Shown: one piece after another, positions 53,415-62,000 of the stretch | Numbering within the stretch: position 1 is the stretch's first letter | Layout: each line of letters begins with the position of its first letter | Assembly (NCBI RefSeq): GCF_008326305.1 | Contig: NZ_BIXY01000004.1 | Span: forward strand, 1-64,000 | Reading direction: 5' to 3' | From: Dictyobacter arantiisoli | GTDB lineage: Bacteria; Chloroflexota; Ktedonobacteria; Ktedonobacterales; Ktedonobacteraceae | DNA: 64,000 nucleotides | Notes under the pieces: model-generated | Databases searched by the model: none | What the model was told of the DNA's origin: nothing | The model's input: the letters and a program-made list of their open reading frames with translations, nothing else | Program-made: the position numbers and the translations under genes

Positions 53415-54727
53415 TAAAATCTCCTTACTCCCATTTGTAGATATAGTTGCTTGCTTTGTTCGGCGATGTACTGATAGAGCTGTAAGAGTTGTTGGCTTTC
53501 TTTTTGCCAGCAGAGCTCGGTACGGGCGATCTGACGGGCATGCTGACTGATACGCTCCAGTTCTGGTGGGTCGTTGAGCATAGCGTTGATGGCGGTACCT
53601 ATATCTGCCGGGTCCATTGAGCGTACGACCTGTCCAAGGTCATAGGTAGTGAGAATCTCGCCTACAGCCTCCAGAGGGGAGGATAGGACGGGCAGGCCAG
53701 CATGGATATATTCAAAGAGCTTGTTGGGTAAGGCCATTTTCATATTGCGTGTGTAATCAAGTGGGATAATGGTCAGACCGATATTGGCTGAAGCCGTCCA
53801 ATCTTGCAGTGTTTCATAAGGGACCGCTGAGATGATTTTTACGCGGTCCTGCACGCCCTGAAGCTGGATGAGTTGTTCGAGTTCGGCTCGTGTGGTCCCA
53901 ATATTTTGTCCTAATAAGACGATGACCTGTCCAGGATCGAGATAGGCTGCCGCACGTACCAGACGTTCGAGTCCACGATCAGGTTGCAGATTGCCTTGAT
54001 AGAGTGCGATGCGTGTTTGCGCTGGCAGGTCAAGATGGATGCGCAAACGTTCGCTTGTGCTCATCTTGCTCCCTTTATCCTTATCCTTATCCTTATAAAG
54101 AGGGATGTTGCGTATGAGTACCACGTTGCTCATATGGTATTTACGTTGCAATTCCCGGGCAATGGGTGGCGAGACGGTAATCACTGCTGCGCAACGTGGC
54201 AAGACATAGCGCAAAAACGCCCGCATCCAGATATAGAAGAAGCGACGGCCACGTGTGAGCGCGTGGGAAGGTCGATCCTCAAGGGGAAGTTCATAGGCTT
54301 CAAAGATCAGTGGTTTTCGGCGTATTAGCGCCGCTACAAAGCAAGCCGGGAGTGCAGTCCACTCGCAGGCATGATATATATCTGCTGCTTGCTTGAGTAG
54401 TATAGAGGTCGCAATGAGAAAGCAGTTCAGCGCGTTGATGCCATAACCATCCGCAAAACGCCGTTGTTGAAAATTGGGCCGCAGCGCGATATGCTGGAGC
54501 ATATATGGCTGTATCTCGGTACTATTCTCCTCCAGGCTGGATGGTTTGTCAGCCTGGACATCGACGACCAGAACCTGGCAACCAGCTTGTGCCAGTGTTG
54601 CCGCATTGCGTCGTAAGCGCACGTCGTCCTGTAGCGCACGCGCGACATGCATACAGATACATAGTGGCTGACTTATCTGAACAATCGCTTCAGTTTCAGA
54701 ATCATGAATAGGGAAAAGCATTTTCAT
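53414..54727 (-). CDS. Glycosyltransferase family 4
   Basis: 437 residues. N-terminal FLIATSILLKQAADIYHACE region of the acceptor domain, donor domain with IALYQGNLQPDRGLERLVRAA, VLLGQNIG and NKLFEYIHAGLPVLSSPLEAVGE. GT-B fold, retaining. Follows another GT4 gene on the same strand and is coupled to the Trypco1 gene. Acceptor unknown. Confidence 0.87.
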   Translation of the reverse strand: MKMLFPIHDSETEAIVQISQPLCICMHVARALQDDVRLRRNAATLAQAGCQVLVVDVQADKPSSLEENSTEIQPYMLQHIALRPNFQQRRFADGYGINALNCFLIATSILLKQAADIYHACEWTALPACFVAALIRRKPLIFEAYELPLEDRPSHALTRGRRFFYIWMRAFLRYVLPRCAAVITVSPPIARELQRKYHMSNVVLIRNIPLYKDKDKDKGSKMSTSERLRIHLDLPAQTRIALYQGNLQPDRGLERLVRAAAYLDPGQVIVLLGQNIGTTRAELEQLIQLQGVQDRVKIISAVPYETLQDWTASANIGLTIIPLDYTRNMKMALPNKLFEYIHAGLPVLSSPLEAVGEILTTYDLGQVVRSMDPADIGTAINAMLNDPPELERISQHARQIARTELCWQKESQQLLQLYQYIAEQSKQLYLQMGVRRF

Positions 54728-54845
54728 CGCTGATTCTTTCTCATTTAATAAGCTGTACAGATTATTTCATCAGGATAGTTCACAATTTTGCATACATATG
54801 CAGACATTATTTGATGGTCCGGGCATACCGTTGAAATATTCTCTA

Positions 54846-56117
54846 TTATTCCTGGTACTGGCTTCCGATCGCGCGCGTCCATTTGCCCGCTGGATGAGGG
54901 ATAATGCGTTGGAGGCGAGCATGCAATGTAGCAGTTAATAGGTCATAGTTGAAATGCTGTTGAATATAACTATGCCCATGCTGTCCCAACTGCTTGACTA
55001 TATCTGGATGCGTTTGCAGATAGAGGACAGTTTGAGCCAGGGCACTGGCATTTTCAGGTTCGCTGTAGATGGCAGCTTGCGCCTCTTGTTCCGCGATGCG
55101 TCGAGCTTCGCCATTGACTGCCAGTAAAAGCGGGCGTCCACAGGCCATGGCCTCATACATTTTTATGGGCAGCATGGCCGAGAGCAGCGGCAGATTGCGT
55201 GTATGTGCCAGACAAACATCGGCGGCAGCCAGTATGGTTGGCATTTGCTCATGCGGCAAAGGATCGAGAAAGTGAATGTTGTGTAGTTGTCGCCGTTGCG
55301 CCTCGGCGACGAGCTGTGCTTTTTCCGCGCCATCTCCAATCAGCACATAACGAATATCTGCTTGCTTACTCGTCTCTGCGGCAGCATCCAGGATGGTATG
55401 TAAACCATGTGTTAAACCATGAGTGCCAGCATAGAGAATAATAAAGGCATTGTCCCAGCCGAGCAACTGGCGGGCTTCAGACTGAGATTGCGGGCGAAAG
55501 CGTTCGGTATCAACGCCGTTATGGAGCAAGAATACTTTGGAGGCTGGCACACCGCGCTGGATCAGCGTATCACGCATACCTTCTGTAACGGCCCAGACCA
55601 GACGAGCTCGCTGATACGTTTGCCATTCCAACCATGTAGCGAACTTGATCAGCAGGGGATTGTGGAGTGCGCCCAGTTGTACGGCTGATTCAGGCCAGAG
55701 ATCCGCTACCCAGAAAATATAAGGACAGCGCTTACGCCAGCTTAGCAGATGGGCAGCCAGTACGGTAAAGAGTGGTGGAGACTCGACAATAATGATATCC
55801 GGGCTCCCCAGTGCCGCGCTACCGATCATGGCAGTCAGGCAGCCAAAGGACAGATAAGAGAGGATGCGCTTGAAAAATCCTGTGTTAGGACTGGCATAGC
55901 TCCATGTACGTATCACCCGCACACCCTCAATTATCTCAGTCTGTAAAATGTGGCCTCGATAGCGGCGGGGAACATGTCCGGTTGGATAGCTGGGGACGGT
56001 GGTCAGAACGGTAACTTGATGACCATAATGCAGGAGACGTTGCGCGGTTTCACCAACACAAACCGCAGCAGCCGCCTTTTCGGGATAATAATAGCGCGCT
56101 ATAAAAAGGACATGCAT
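54846..56117 (-). CDS. Glycosyltransferase family 4 (WcaI/WbuB-like)
   Basis: 423 residues. MHVLFIARYYYPEKAAAAV, then ILYAGTHGLTHGLHTILDAA and KMYEAMACGRPLLLAVNGEAR, as in WbuB-type GT4 enzymes. ATG at 56117 preferred, with AAGGGG upstream; a GTG lies one codon earlier. It faces away from LanM by a family A repeat, so it is not clearly part of the lanthipeptide operon. Confidence 0.87.
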   Translation of the reverse strand: MHVLFIARYYYPEKAAAAVCVGETAQRLLHYGHQVTVLTTVPSYPTGHVPRRYRGHILQTEIIEGVRVIRTWSYASPNTGFFKRILSYLSFGCLTAMIGSAALGSPDIIIVESPPLFTVLAAHLLSWRKRCPYIFWVADLWPESAVQLGALHNPLLIKFATWLEWQTYQRARLVWAVTEGMRDTLIQRGVPASKVFLLHNGVDTERFRPQSQSEARQLLGWDNAFIILYAGTHGLTHGLHTILDAAAETSKQADIRYVLIGDGAEKAQLVAEAQRRQLHNIHFLDPLPHEQMPTILAAADVCLAHTRNLPLLSAMLPIKMYEAMACGRPLLLAVNGEARRIAEQEAQAAIYSEPENASALAQTVLYLQTHPDIVKQLGQHGHSYIQQHFNYDLLTATLHARLQRIIPHPAGKWTRAIGSQYQE

Positions 56118-56241
56118 CACATCACCCCTTCTACCTATCAGTTAGCAGCGCATCGCAACAATCAATATGCCCGCTACCTTCAGGAAAATCACTACATATC
56201 CATGTACCCTCTCCTTATTTAACGTAACAGATGTGCTTTTG

Positions 56242-56367
56242 TTAACAAAGTGCCAAACTCCCAGTACCATCGAGATCTTGCTGCTGACTCGCTGGCAGGC
56301 GCGTCGGCGCCTGCCAGCAGGTGAGCCACAAAAACCAGATGGGAGCGGGAATCAAACACTTTGTTAA
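56242..56367. repeat. Family A variant repeat
   Basis: Inverted ends TTAACAAAGTG and CACTTTGTTAA. The left part is family A (AACTCCCAGTACCATCGAG, GCTGGCAGGCGCGTCGGCGC) but the central variable stem and third hairpin are lacking. It lies between LanM and the glycosyltransferase. Confidence 0.65.
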
Positions 56368-56388
56368 GGACTATCTCGTCCCTCGCAC

Positions 56389-56444
56389 CATACAGAACCA
56401 TGGGAGAGGAAGCGTACGCTTCCTTGCTCCCATGGTTCTGCATG
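56389..56444. repeat. Long palindrome after LanM
   Basis: CAGAACCATGGGAG and its complement enclose GAAGCGTACGCTTC, giving a stem of more than 20 base pairs next to the LanM stop. No T-run follows, so a terminator role is uncertain. Confidence 0.6.
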
Positions 56445-56448
56445 CTCC

Positions 56449-59400
56449 TCATCCTTGCGTTGTGTTGATGGGGGGTTCGAGGAGTAGGATGGATGGAACC
56501 TGATCGGGTGCAGCCAGTCTCAGTAACGCATAGCCAATACCTGCCAGGCCAGTCATCAGGCCGGGTGTTTCGATGCCCTGGGGGACTCCCGTAATCCAGC
56601 CCTGAACTTCTATGCTATAGAGTAGCATAGAGGAAAGATGTTGAATATGTGTTTGATAGTGTTCATCCCCAAGCAAGTGTTGTGCAGTGAGCAGGATATC
56701 CAGGTTGCCCAGATCACCGTGGCAGAGGGAATGGTTGGCGCTAAAACCATCGGTAAGAGTCGTTTGCAGGGCGTTCTCGATTTCTTCTCGAATCTTCTCA
56801 TCATCGCAGGTAGCCAGGGAACCCAGACGAGCCAGCGCAATCCCAGCTGCGCCATGGCACCAGGTGGTCATATATTCCTCATCCTCAAAGCCTGTCAACT
56901 CAGTTTCATGGTTGGACAAAGCAACCTTGCGTCTATCGGGCCAATTTTGTTTCTCCTGTGAATACAATTTGCGCTCATATTCCCAGGCAACAAACGCGCT
57001 CCTGCGGAAACGTGCCTTCCCACTGATCTCAAAGAGTTGACACAAGCTCCACGCGATCCCTGCATTCCCCTGAGAAAATCCAGTCAAAGGGAGCTTATAA
57101 GGACGGGAAAGCCATCCGCTTCCCTCGCTGGTATGCTGCATCTGCGCGAGCAAATGATCCCCACATTGGATAGCCGCCGTTAAGATAGTTGACGACGGCA
57201 ACACTGTATAAAAGCTGGTCAGGATAGCTAGAAAACCTGCCGTCCCGCCAACGATATCCAACAATTGATCTTGCTCGACAAGGGCTGCAAGTTGTGGGAT
57301 CAGCGCCTCGGCCTCCTGATGGAGTGTCTGGTCCTGCCAGAGCGAGCCAAGTTGTAGCAAGAGATAGACATAAGAACTCAAGCCAGTAAAGGCTCCGATA
57401 CGATACCGCTCTGCATGTTGTAGGACATTCTGGAACTGCTCGCGGGTCGCAGCCAGGATATCCTGTGCGAAGGCTGTATAGTGTTGCTCGTGTGTGATGT
57501 GACCCAGATAAGCCAGGAAGAGCGCAATCCCAGTGTTTCCATTATAGAGATCAATATCTGTCGGCATAATGCGCCAATCGTATTCGCTGAACTGTTGCAT
57601 GGTCAGCCACTCGATTGTTGTGCCTGCCCGCAGGGCCTGTTCGTTAAGTCGCTGTCCAATCTTCCGAGCAGCCGTCAGCAAATGTTCCTGAGTAGCTAAA
57701 GGACTGGTCGGATCTAGCTGGACGGCGCGGTGAACACGTTTATCTGTCAGCGGGGCCACACTGGCAAAGGTTGCCTGGATAAACCAGATCTGGCGCTCAA
57801 GGTCCTGCTCACTAAAGTTTTTGATATGATTGGTTGCCATCTCAAGTCCGGTAGTGGTAAAGAAATCTGGAATTACATCGCCGTGGGTTGTGAACAAATC
57901 GTGTGAGGTTGGTGTGGTCGTAAAGAGGGGAACATCGCCTTTCCAGAGATCGGCTCGTTCACTGGCGATAACACGCGTCAAAAGCGGCTCCTGGGCGGCA
58001 TCCAGCCATAGACGATCAAAAAAGCGATCACGCTCAAGCGCATCGCGTAAAATCTCGGGATGGTAACTATTATTAAGGAGAATTGTGTAGAAGCGTGTGG
58101 GACGCACCAGGCAACGTATCTCATCATTAACAAAGAGTGGCAGTACATCGTTTAGCAGGATCTGGCGATTTTTGAGGATAAGATGGTATGCTGCGCTGAA
58201 GCCTTTAATGATTGAAGGGCAGTACTGTAATGTATCAACCTCTTTCCCGTATAGTTGTGGTCGATGATTACCGAGCTGGATCTCAACCTGTTCCAGTTTT
58301 ATTTGCATATTGTCGGTACCCAGCTCTGCCCAGCGTGGTACCGGCATGGGCGTCTTCTGCCCGGCTGCGCCGCCCAGCCCACTGATATCGATGCTCTGGC
58401 CCTGCTCATTCGTCCAGATGCGTTGTGGCAAGAGATTGGTGCGCATCACCGATCTATCCATTGCCTGCATGGCTGGATGATTTTTCGCGGCCTGATCCTG
58501 CTCACCAATAGGCGGATGAAAGAGGGCTTCGAGGTCGATCAAGATTGGATGCTCGCCTGCCGCGATCAGATTTTCTCCATGGAAATCAGTCGCTTCCAGG
58601 GCATAGAGGAGAGCCAGATAACCTCCTTGCCGTTCATAGAAACGAGCAACCTCTTCTTCGGATGAGCAAGAGCGTCCGCGTATAAACTCTACCCAACCAT
58701 ACTGCTCTTGATTGAGGATCTTGATGGTCTGGAATGCTGGTTGGAAGCCTTGCTGATTGATCCAGGTAAGCACTTTTTGAAAATGTACATCGATGGCAAG
58801 CGAGCGAGGTTTATAGACTAATTGAAAGCCAGAACTCCATGTCAGAATAGCGACACTGCGTCCATGGCGATGAGTATCTCCCTGCTCGGATCGAATCTCA
58901 ATCAAAACACCTGGATCTTGCCCGGCATTTAACTGCGCACAAATTTCCTGCCAATCATTGCAGAGTCGCGTCAACAATTCAAGTTCATAATTGACCCACA
59001 TATCAATCGTTTCTACCAGTTGTCTTCCCAGCACGACATATTCTTCCAGGAGTGGTAGCATGCCCTGTGGTAGCATGAGTTGTTGGATAAAATCGTGAAA
59101 GCGCGCCTCAGATGTCTTCCCTTGCAGACGGCCCTGGACGCGAGCAATATTCAATTCGAGCACCAACGTTTTGAGCAGTTTAGGTAAGACACGTTCAGGA
59201 ATATGCCTTGAGAGGAGTGAAACTATCTTCTGAGGCTCAAACGGTAAGTGAGTATAGATTTGTGCCAGTTCCTGTACCCCTGCTTCCAGACGTATCAGAC
59301 CGGCAGTCATCAGTGGCTCGATGGTATCCAAAAAAGACAGATTTCCGGCTGGTGGCTGTTGTTTTACTCTGGCAAACAACGGTGTTGGATCACTGTCCGC

Positions 59401-59754
59401 CCGCCTGGTAGCAAATGTATCAATAAGCGTAGCGAGCCAGGGCAAAGACGTTGTCTCTGCCAACCGGCCTTGTAACTGTTCGACTGGCTCACTCAGGAGC
59501 GTAAAAAGATCCTTTTCGCTCAAAGCATCGGCTGCCAGACGTTGGGTAAAAAGTGTTCCCTGCTTAAATGGTGGTTGTTCTTTCCAGCTTTGGAAGCGCT
59601 GCCTGACGCTGTCTGAGACAGACTCTGGCTCAACAGACGGCTGCTGTGTCGTATCCGGTAGGAGAATAGCTCGCTCAGTCAGGGTAAGAGCGCGATACCA
59701 GAGAGCTTTATAGTGAGCCTGCTGTTCGTTTGAGGGCAAAAGTTGTTTCATCAT
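56449..59754 (-). CDS. lanM: Type 2 lanthipeptide synthetase LanM
   Basis: About 1101 residues. N-terminal dehydratase (DUF4135): LVYKPRSLAID, DFHGENLIAAG and PILIDLEALFHP are the kinase-like catalytic motifs that phosphorylate and eliminate Ser/Thr. C-terminal LanC-like cyclase: GNTGIALFL, GGTAGFLAIL and GNAGIAWSL repeats and the zinc ligands in TTWCHGAAG and SLCHGDLG. It makes lanthionine rings in the two precursors encoded upstream. GGAAAG precedes ATG codons at 59760-59751; the exact start is uncertain. Confidence 0.96.
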   Translation of the reverse strand: MMKQLLPSNEQQAHYKALWYRALTLTERAILLPDTTQQPSVEPESVSDSVRQRFQSWKEQPPFKQGTLFTQRLAADALSEKDLFTLLSEPVEQLQGRLAETTSLPWLATLIDTFATRRADSDPTPLFARVKQQPPAGNLSFLDTIEPLMTAGLIRLEAGVQELAQIYTHLPFEPQKIVSLLSRHIPERVLPKLLKTLVLELNIARVQGRLQGKTSEARFHDFIQQLMLPQGMLPLLEEYVVLGRQLVETIDMWVNYELELLTRLCNDWQEICAQLNAGQDPGVLIEIRSEQGDTHRHGRSVAILTWSSGFQLVYKPRSLAIDVHFQKVLTWINQQGFQPAFQTIKILNQEQYGWVEFIRGRSCSSEEEVARFYERQGGYLALLYALEATDFHGENLIAAGEHPILIDLEALFHPPIGEQDQAAKNHPAMQAMDRSVMRTNLLPQRIWTNEQGQSIDISGLGGAAGQKTPMPVPRWAELGTDNMQIKLEQVEIQLGNHRPQLYGKEVDTLQYCPSIIKGFSAAYHLILKNRQILLNDVLPLFVNDEIRCLVRPTRFYTILLNNSYHPEILRDALERDRFFDRLWLDAAQEPLLTRVIASERADLWKGDVPLFTTTPTSHDLFTTHGDVIPDFFTTTGLEMATNHIKNFSEQDLERQIWFIQATFASVAPLTDKRVHRAVQLDPTSPLATQEHLLTAARKIGQRLNEQALRAGTTIEWLTMQQFSEYDWRIMPTDIDLYNGNTGIALFLAYLGHITHEQHYTAFAQDILAATREQFQNVLQHAERYRIGAFTGLSSYVYLLLQLGSLWQDQTLHQEAEALIPQLAALVEQDQLLDIVGGTAGFLAILTSFYTVLPSSTILTAAIQCGDHLLAQMQHTSEGSGWLSRPYKLPLTGFSQGNAGIAWSLCQLFEISGKARFRRSAFVAWEYERKLYSQEKQNWPDRRKVALSNHETELTGFEDEEYMTTWCHGAAGIALARLGSLATCDDEKIREEIENALQTTLTDGFSANHSLCHGDLGNLDILLTAQHLLGDEHYQTHIQHLSSMLLYSIEVQGWITGVPQGIETPGLMTGLAGIGYALLRLAAPDQVPSILLLEPPINTTQG

Positions 59755-59942
59755 TTTCATCTTTCCACTGGGCCACCCCAATACAAATTGCCCGATGAGC
59801 TATGTTATTGTTTCGTATGCAAACGAGCGTTTTTTCGCTATGGCAACCTTGAACATAGCACTGTCCTACAAATCTGATCATACACGGTTGTGATACGGAT
59901 GCATGTGAATATGCATGTGAATATGAATATAGACGAATGCGT

Positions 59943-59988
59943 AACGTACCACATCACGATTAGCGTCGTGATGTGGTCGTGGTACGTT
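59943..59988 (-). terminator. Strong hairpin between precursor genes and LanM
   Basis: Stem AACGTACCACATCACGA pairs with its complement apart from three extra bases. No long T-run follows. Placed after the abundant precursor transcript and before LanM, it may protect or partly end that RNA. Nothing else is seen in 59755-60069. Confidence 0.5.
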
Positions 59989-60069
59989 GGTCACTTATGA
60001 CCAGGATGGTAACGTGAACCAATCACTCTCTCTGATCAGTCCAAGCATGTTACCGGTGCTGATTGTGTC

Positions 60070-60411
60070 TTAGTGGCAGGGATTGCAGGGATCACAGCTG
60101 CCGCCGCCAAAATCGCCACCGAAACCGCCGCCCCATGAGCCGCTGTGGTGATGATAGAAGCCGCCGCCATAGCCATAGCCACCGCCCGACTCGCCACAGG
60201 GATCGATGCCCAGGTTGATACCCAGGCCGAGGCCGAGGCCACCAAGCAAACCACCGCATTCAGGACCACAGGCACCACTGATGGTCGCCAGATCAATATC
60301 AGTTAGCTCAAGTGTACCAATGGGATTCTGAGGAAGCTGTGCGCGCTCCTCATTATTCAGAGAATTGCGATATTGGGCATCTTTCCAGGCGCGTGCGATA
60401 TCAATAATCAT
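60070..60411 (-). CDS. lanA: Lanthipeptide precursor, mersacidin/lichenicidin-type leader, Gly-rich core
   Basis: 113 residues. Leader of 47 residues: ARAWKDAQYRNSLNNEERAQ, LPQNPIG, LELTDIDLATISGA, matching the mersacidin/lichenicidin leader family, with cleavage after GA. The core of 66 residues is about half glycine, with six Cys (CGPEC near the start, SCDPCNPCH at the end), four Ser and no Thr, and GYGYGGGFYHHH in the middle. More Cys than Ser means that not all Cys can form lanthionine; disulfides or metal binding are possible. Confidence 0.9.
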   Translation of the reverse strand: MIIDIARAWKDAQYRNSLNNEERAQLPQNPIGTLELTDIDLATISGACGPECGGLLGGLGLGLGINLGIDPCGESGGGYGYGGGFYHHHSGSWGGGFGGDFGGGSCDPCNPCH

Positions 60412-60461
60412 GGTATGGAAACCTTTCTTGTATGAAAAAACTATTCAGGTTGTTGATTGGC

Positions 60462-60504
60462 GATCGGTAAGGGCAGCAGTAATTGTCTACTACCCTCACC
60501 GATC
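60462..60504 (-). promoter_or_regulatory. Hairpin between the two precursor genes
   Basis: GATCGGT-AGGG-AGT arms form a 15-bp stem with a few mismatches. A run of six T lies 20 bases further on, too far for a standard terminator. Likely modulates the ratio of the two precursors. Confidence 0.4.
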
Positions 60505-60551
60505 TGTGTTAGCACCTTGCGGGCTTTATAGTGAGCAACCAGGCTTAAAAC

Positions 60552-60872
60552 CTAGTAGCAACCGCCACCGAAGAAGCCGCCATAGCCGCCACCGAAGAAG
60601 CCACCATAGCTACCACCACCGAAGCTACCACCATAGCTACCACCACCGAAGCTGCCACTATGTCGGAAGAAGCCACCTTCACCGAAACCACCCTCACCAA
60701 AGCCACCGAAGCTGCCACCGAAGCTACCAAAGGCACCATCGATATTAGCCAGTTCGGTGTCGGTCAGCTCAACAGCTCCAACCGGGCACTGCGGAAGCTG
60801 CGCGAGTTCCTCGCTGGTTAATGAATTGCGATATTGGGCATCTTTCCAGGCACGTGCGATATTGATGTTCAT
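60552..60872 (-). CDS. lanA: Lanthipeptide precursor with Gly/Phe/Ser-repeat core
   Basis: 106 residues, start MNINIARAWKDAQYRNSL with AAAGGA upstream. The 47-residue leader matches that of the next gene at most positions (LAQLPQCPVGAVELTDTEL, ending DGA). The 59-residue core is built of GSFGG, GSYGG and GGFFGGG units with seven Ser, no Thr and one Cys, the second-last residue (GGGCY). At most one lanthionine can form, so most dehydroalanines would stay unpaired. The repeats are visible in the DNA as well. Confidence 0.9.
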   Translation of the reverse strand: MNINIARAWKDAQYRNSLTSEELAQLPQCPVGAVELTDTELANIDGAFGSFGGSFGGFGEGGFGEGGFFRHSGSFGGGSYGGSFGGGSYGGFFGGGYGGFFGGGCY

Positions 60873-61421
60873 TGTATGTATCCTTTCTCTTTGCATTGCA
60901 AAGACTTGTTTTTATTGGTACCGTCAAAACATTTTCAGGGAGACATGCGCTTTCATAAGAGAAAAAAGTTACTAACACTTTACGTACCGTCCATCCCATA
61001 TGAACTTACTGTATTGATCAATAAGCTTACGCATGTCTTGTTTTTTCTTCGTATACTTCTCGAACTCGGCACCTAAATGCATTATAAAAATTCATAAAAC
61101 AAGCGAGTAGCGTTAATTCAATGGAATTTTGAAGAATAATTCATAATAGCAATAGAATTAATGATTATGTTAAGTATTGATGAATATTGCTTTCATTTTT
61201 TAAGGTGGTGAGTATTGCTCCTATCGAGTTTTTTATAGCTCACATAAACTCAAAAAGGATAATTTCTTGTGTATTTCTATGAATTTTTCTCTATCTCGAA
61301 AAATGAATAAAACTTTAGAAAGTATATAAATGCTAGTTATACAAGCTTATTTGCATTGATTCTTATAATGTATAAAGAAGTAGCTAATTTGTAGAGTAGT
61401 GGAAATAGGTGGATAACAGGT
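60873..61421. other. Divergent intergenic region of the lanthipeptide locus
   Basis: AT-rich spacer between lanA (leftward) and exporter module 2 (rightward). A 15-base palindrome CTTTGCATTGCAAAG stands at 60890-60904 in the leftward leader. TTGACG (leftward, near 60930) and TATAAT (rightward, near 61366) are possible promoter parts, but neither has a fully convincing partner. Confidence 0.4.
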
Positions 61422-61994
61422 ATGGCAACCAGAGGTTCCATTTTTCGGGATCAGGCACTTGAGCACCATAAACGCAGGCGGGATAAAACATCTCTGCCGC
61501 ACTTTATGCCTTTTCCTGTGACATTTTTGTTATGGTTCTTACTTGCATTCTTGCTAGTGATGGGGGCTCTGGCCTGGAATGAGCAGATTCCCCTCTATAT
61601 TCATGTTCCAGGTGTTGTGCTGGATGCCCATAGCACTATGGGCACGAAGAATCAGGCTGGAGGCGCTCCAATTGCGGCAATTTTTTTGCCCGCAGACCAG
61701 TTGGCGAAGATTCACCCCGGTCAGTCAGCAGATATCCAATTTGGAACAGGGCAATCTCAATTTCAAAGCAACGTAATTAAGATTGAATCTGGCATGCTTA
61801 GTCCAAATACCCTGCATCAACGCTACGGTGTGAGACAAGATGTTGTGACGCAGCCAGCGGCTGTGGTGCTGGTCCAAATCAAGGGAACGGTGGCTGCATC
61901 CGCTATGGGAAGCCTGGTGATGGCTACTGTGCAGACTGGATCACAACGTATTATCGCGCTTTTGCCGGGTTTAGGAAGTTTAGTGGGGGCGTAA
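61422..61994 (+). CDS. Short membrane-fusion-like protein of exporter module 2
   Basis: 190 residues, one membrane segment (about 33-55), beta-rich outer part, and the ending IALLPGLGSLVG shared with the gene at 25896. FLPADQLAKIHPGQSADIQF corresponds to FLPIDQLAAVHKGDPIQIQV in that paralogue. Resembles a HlyD-type adaptor stripped of coiled coil and lipoyl parts. Next to the C39 exporter in both places, so a dedicated partner of it. Confidence 0.75.
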   Translation: MATRGSIFRDQALEHHKRRRDKTSLPHFMPFPVTFLLWFLLAFLLVMGALAWNEQIPLYIHVPGVVLDAHSTMGTKNQAGGAPIAAIFLPADQLAKIHPGQSADIQFGTGQSQFQSNVIKIESGMLSPNTLHQRYGVRQDVVTQPAAVVLVQIKGTVAASAMGSLVMATVQTGSQRIIALLPGLGSLVGA

Positions 61995-62000
61995 GACAGT

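Noticed and set aside
60365-60748. 127-codon frame on the + strand rich in His, Arg and Ser
   Set aside because: It is the antisense of the Gly-rich lanA core and leader; the repeat codons of the core create the open frame.
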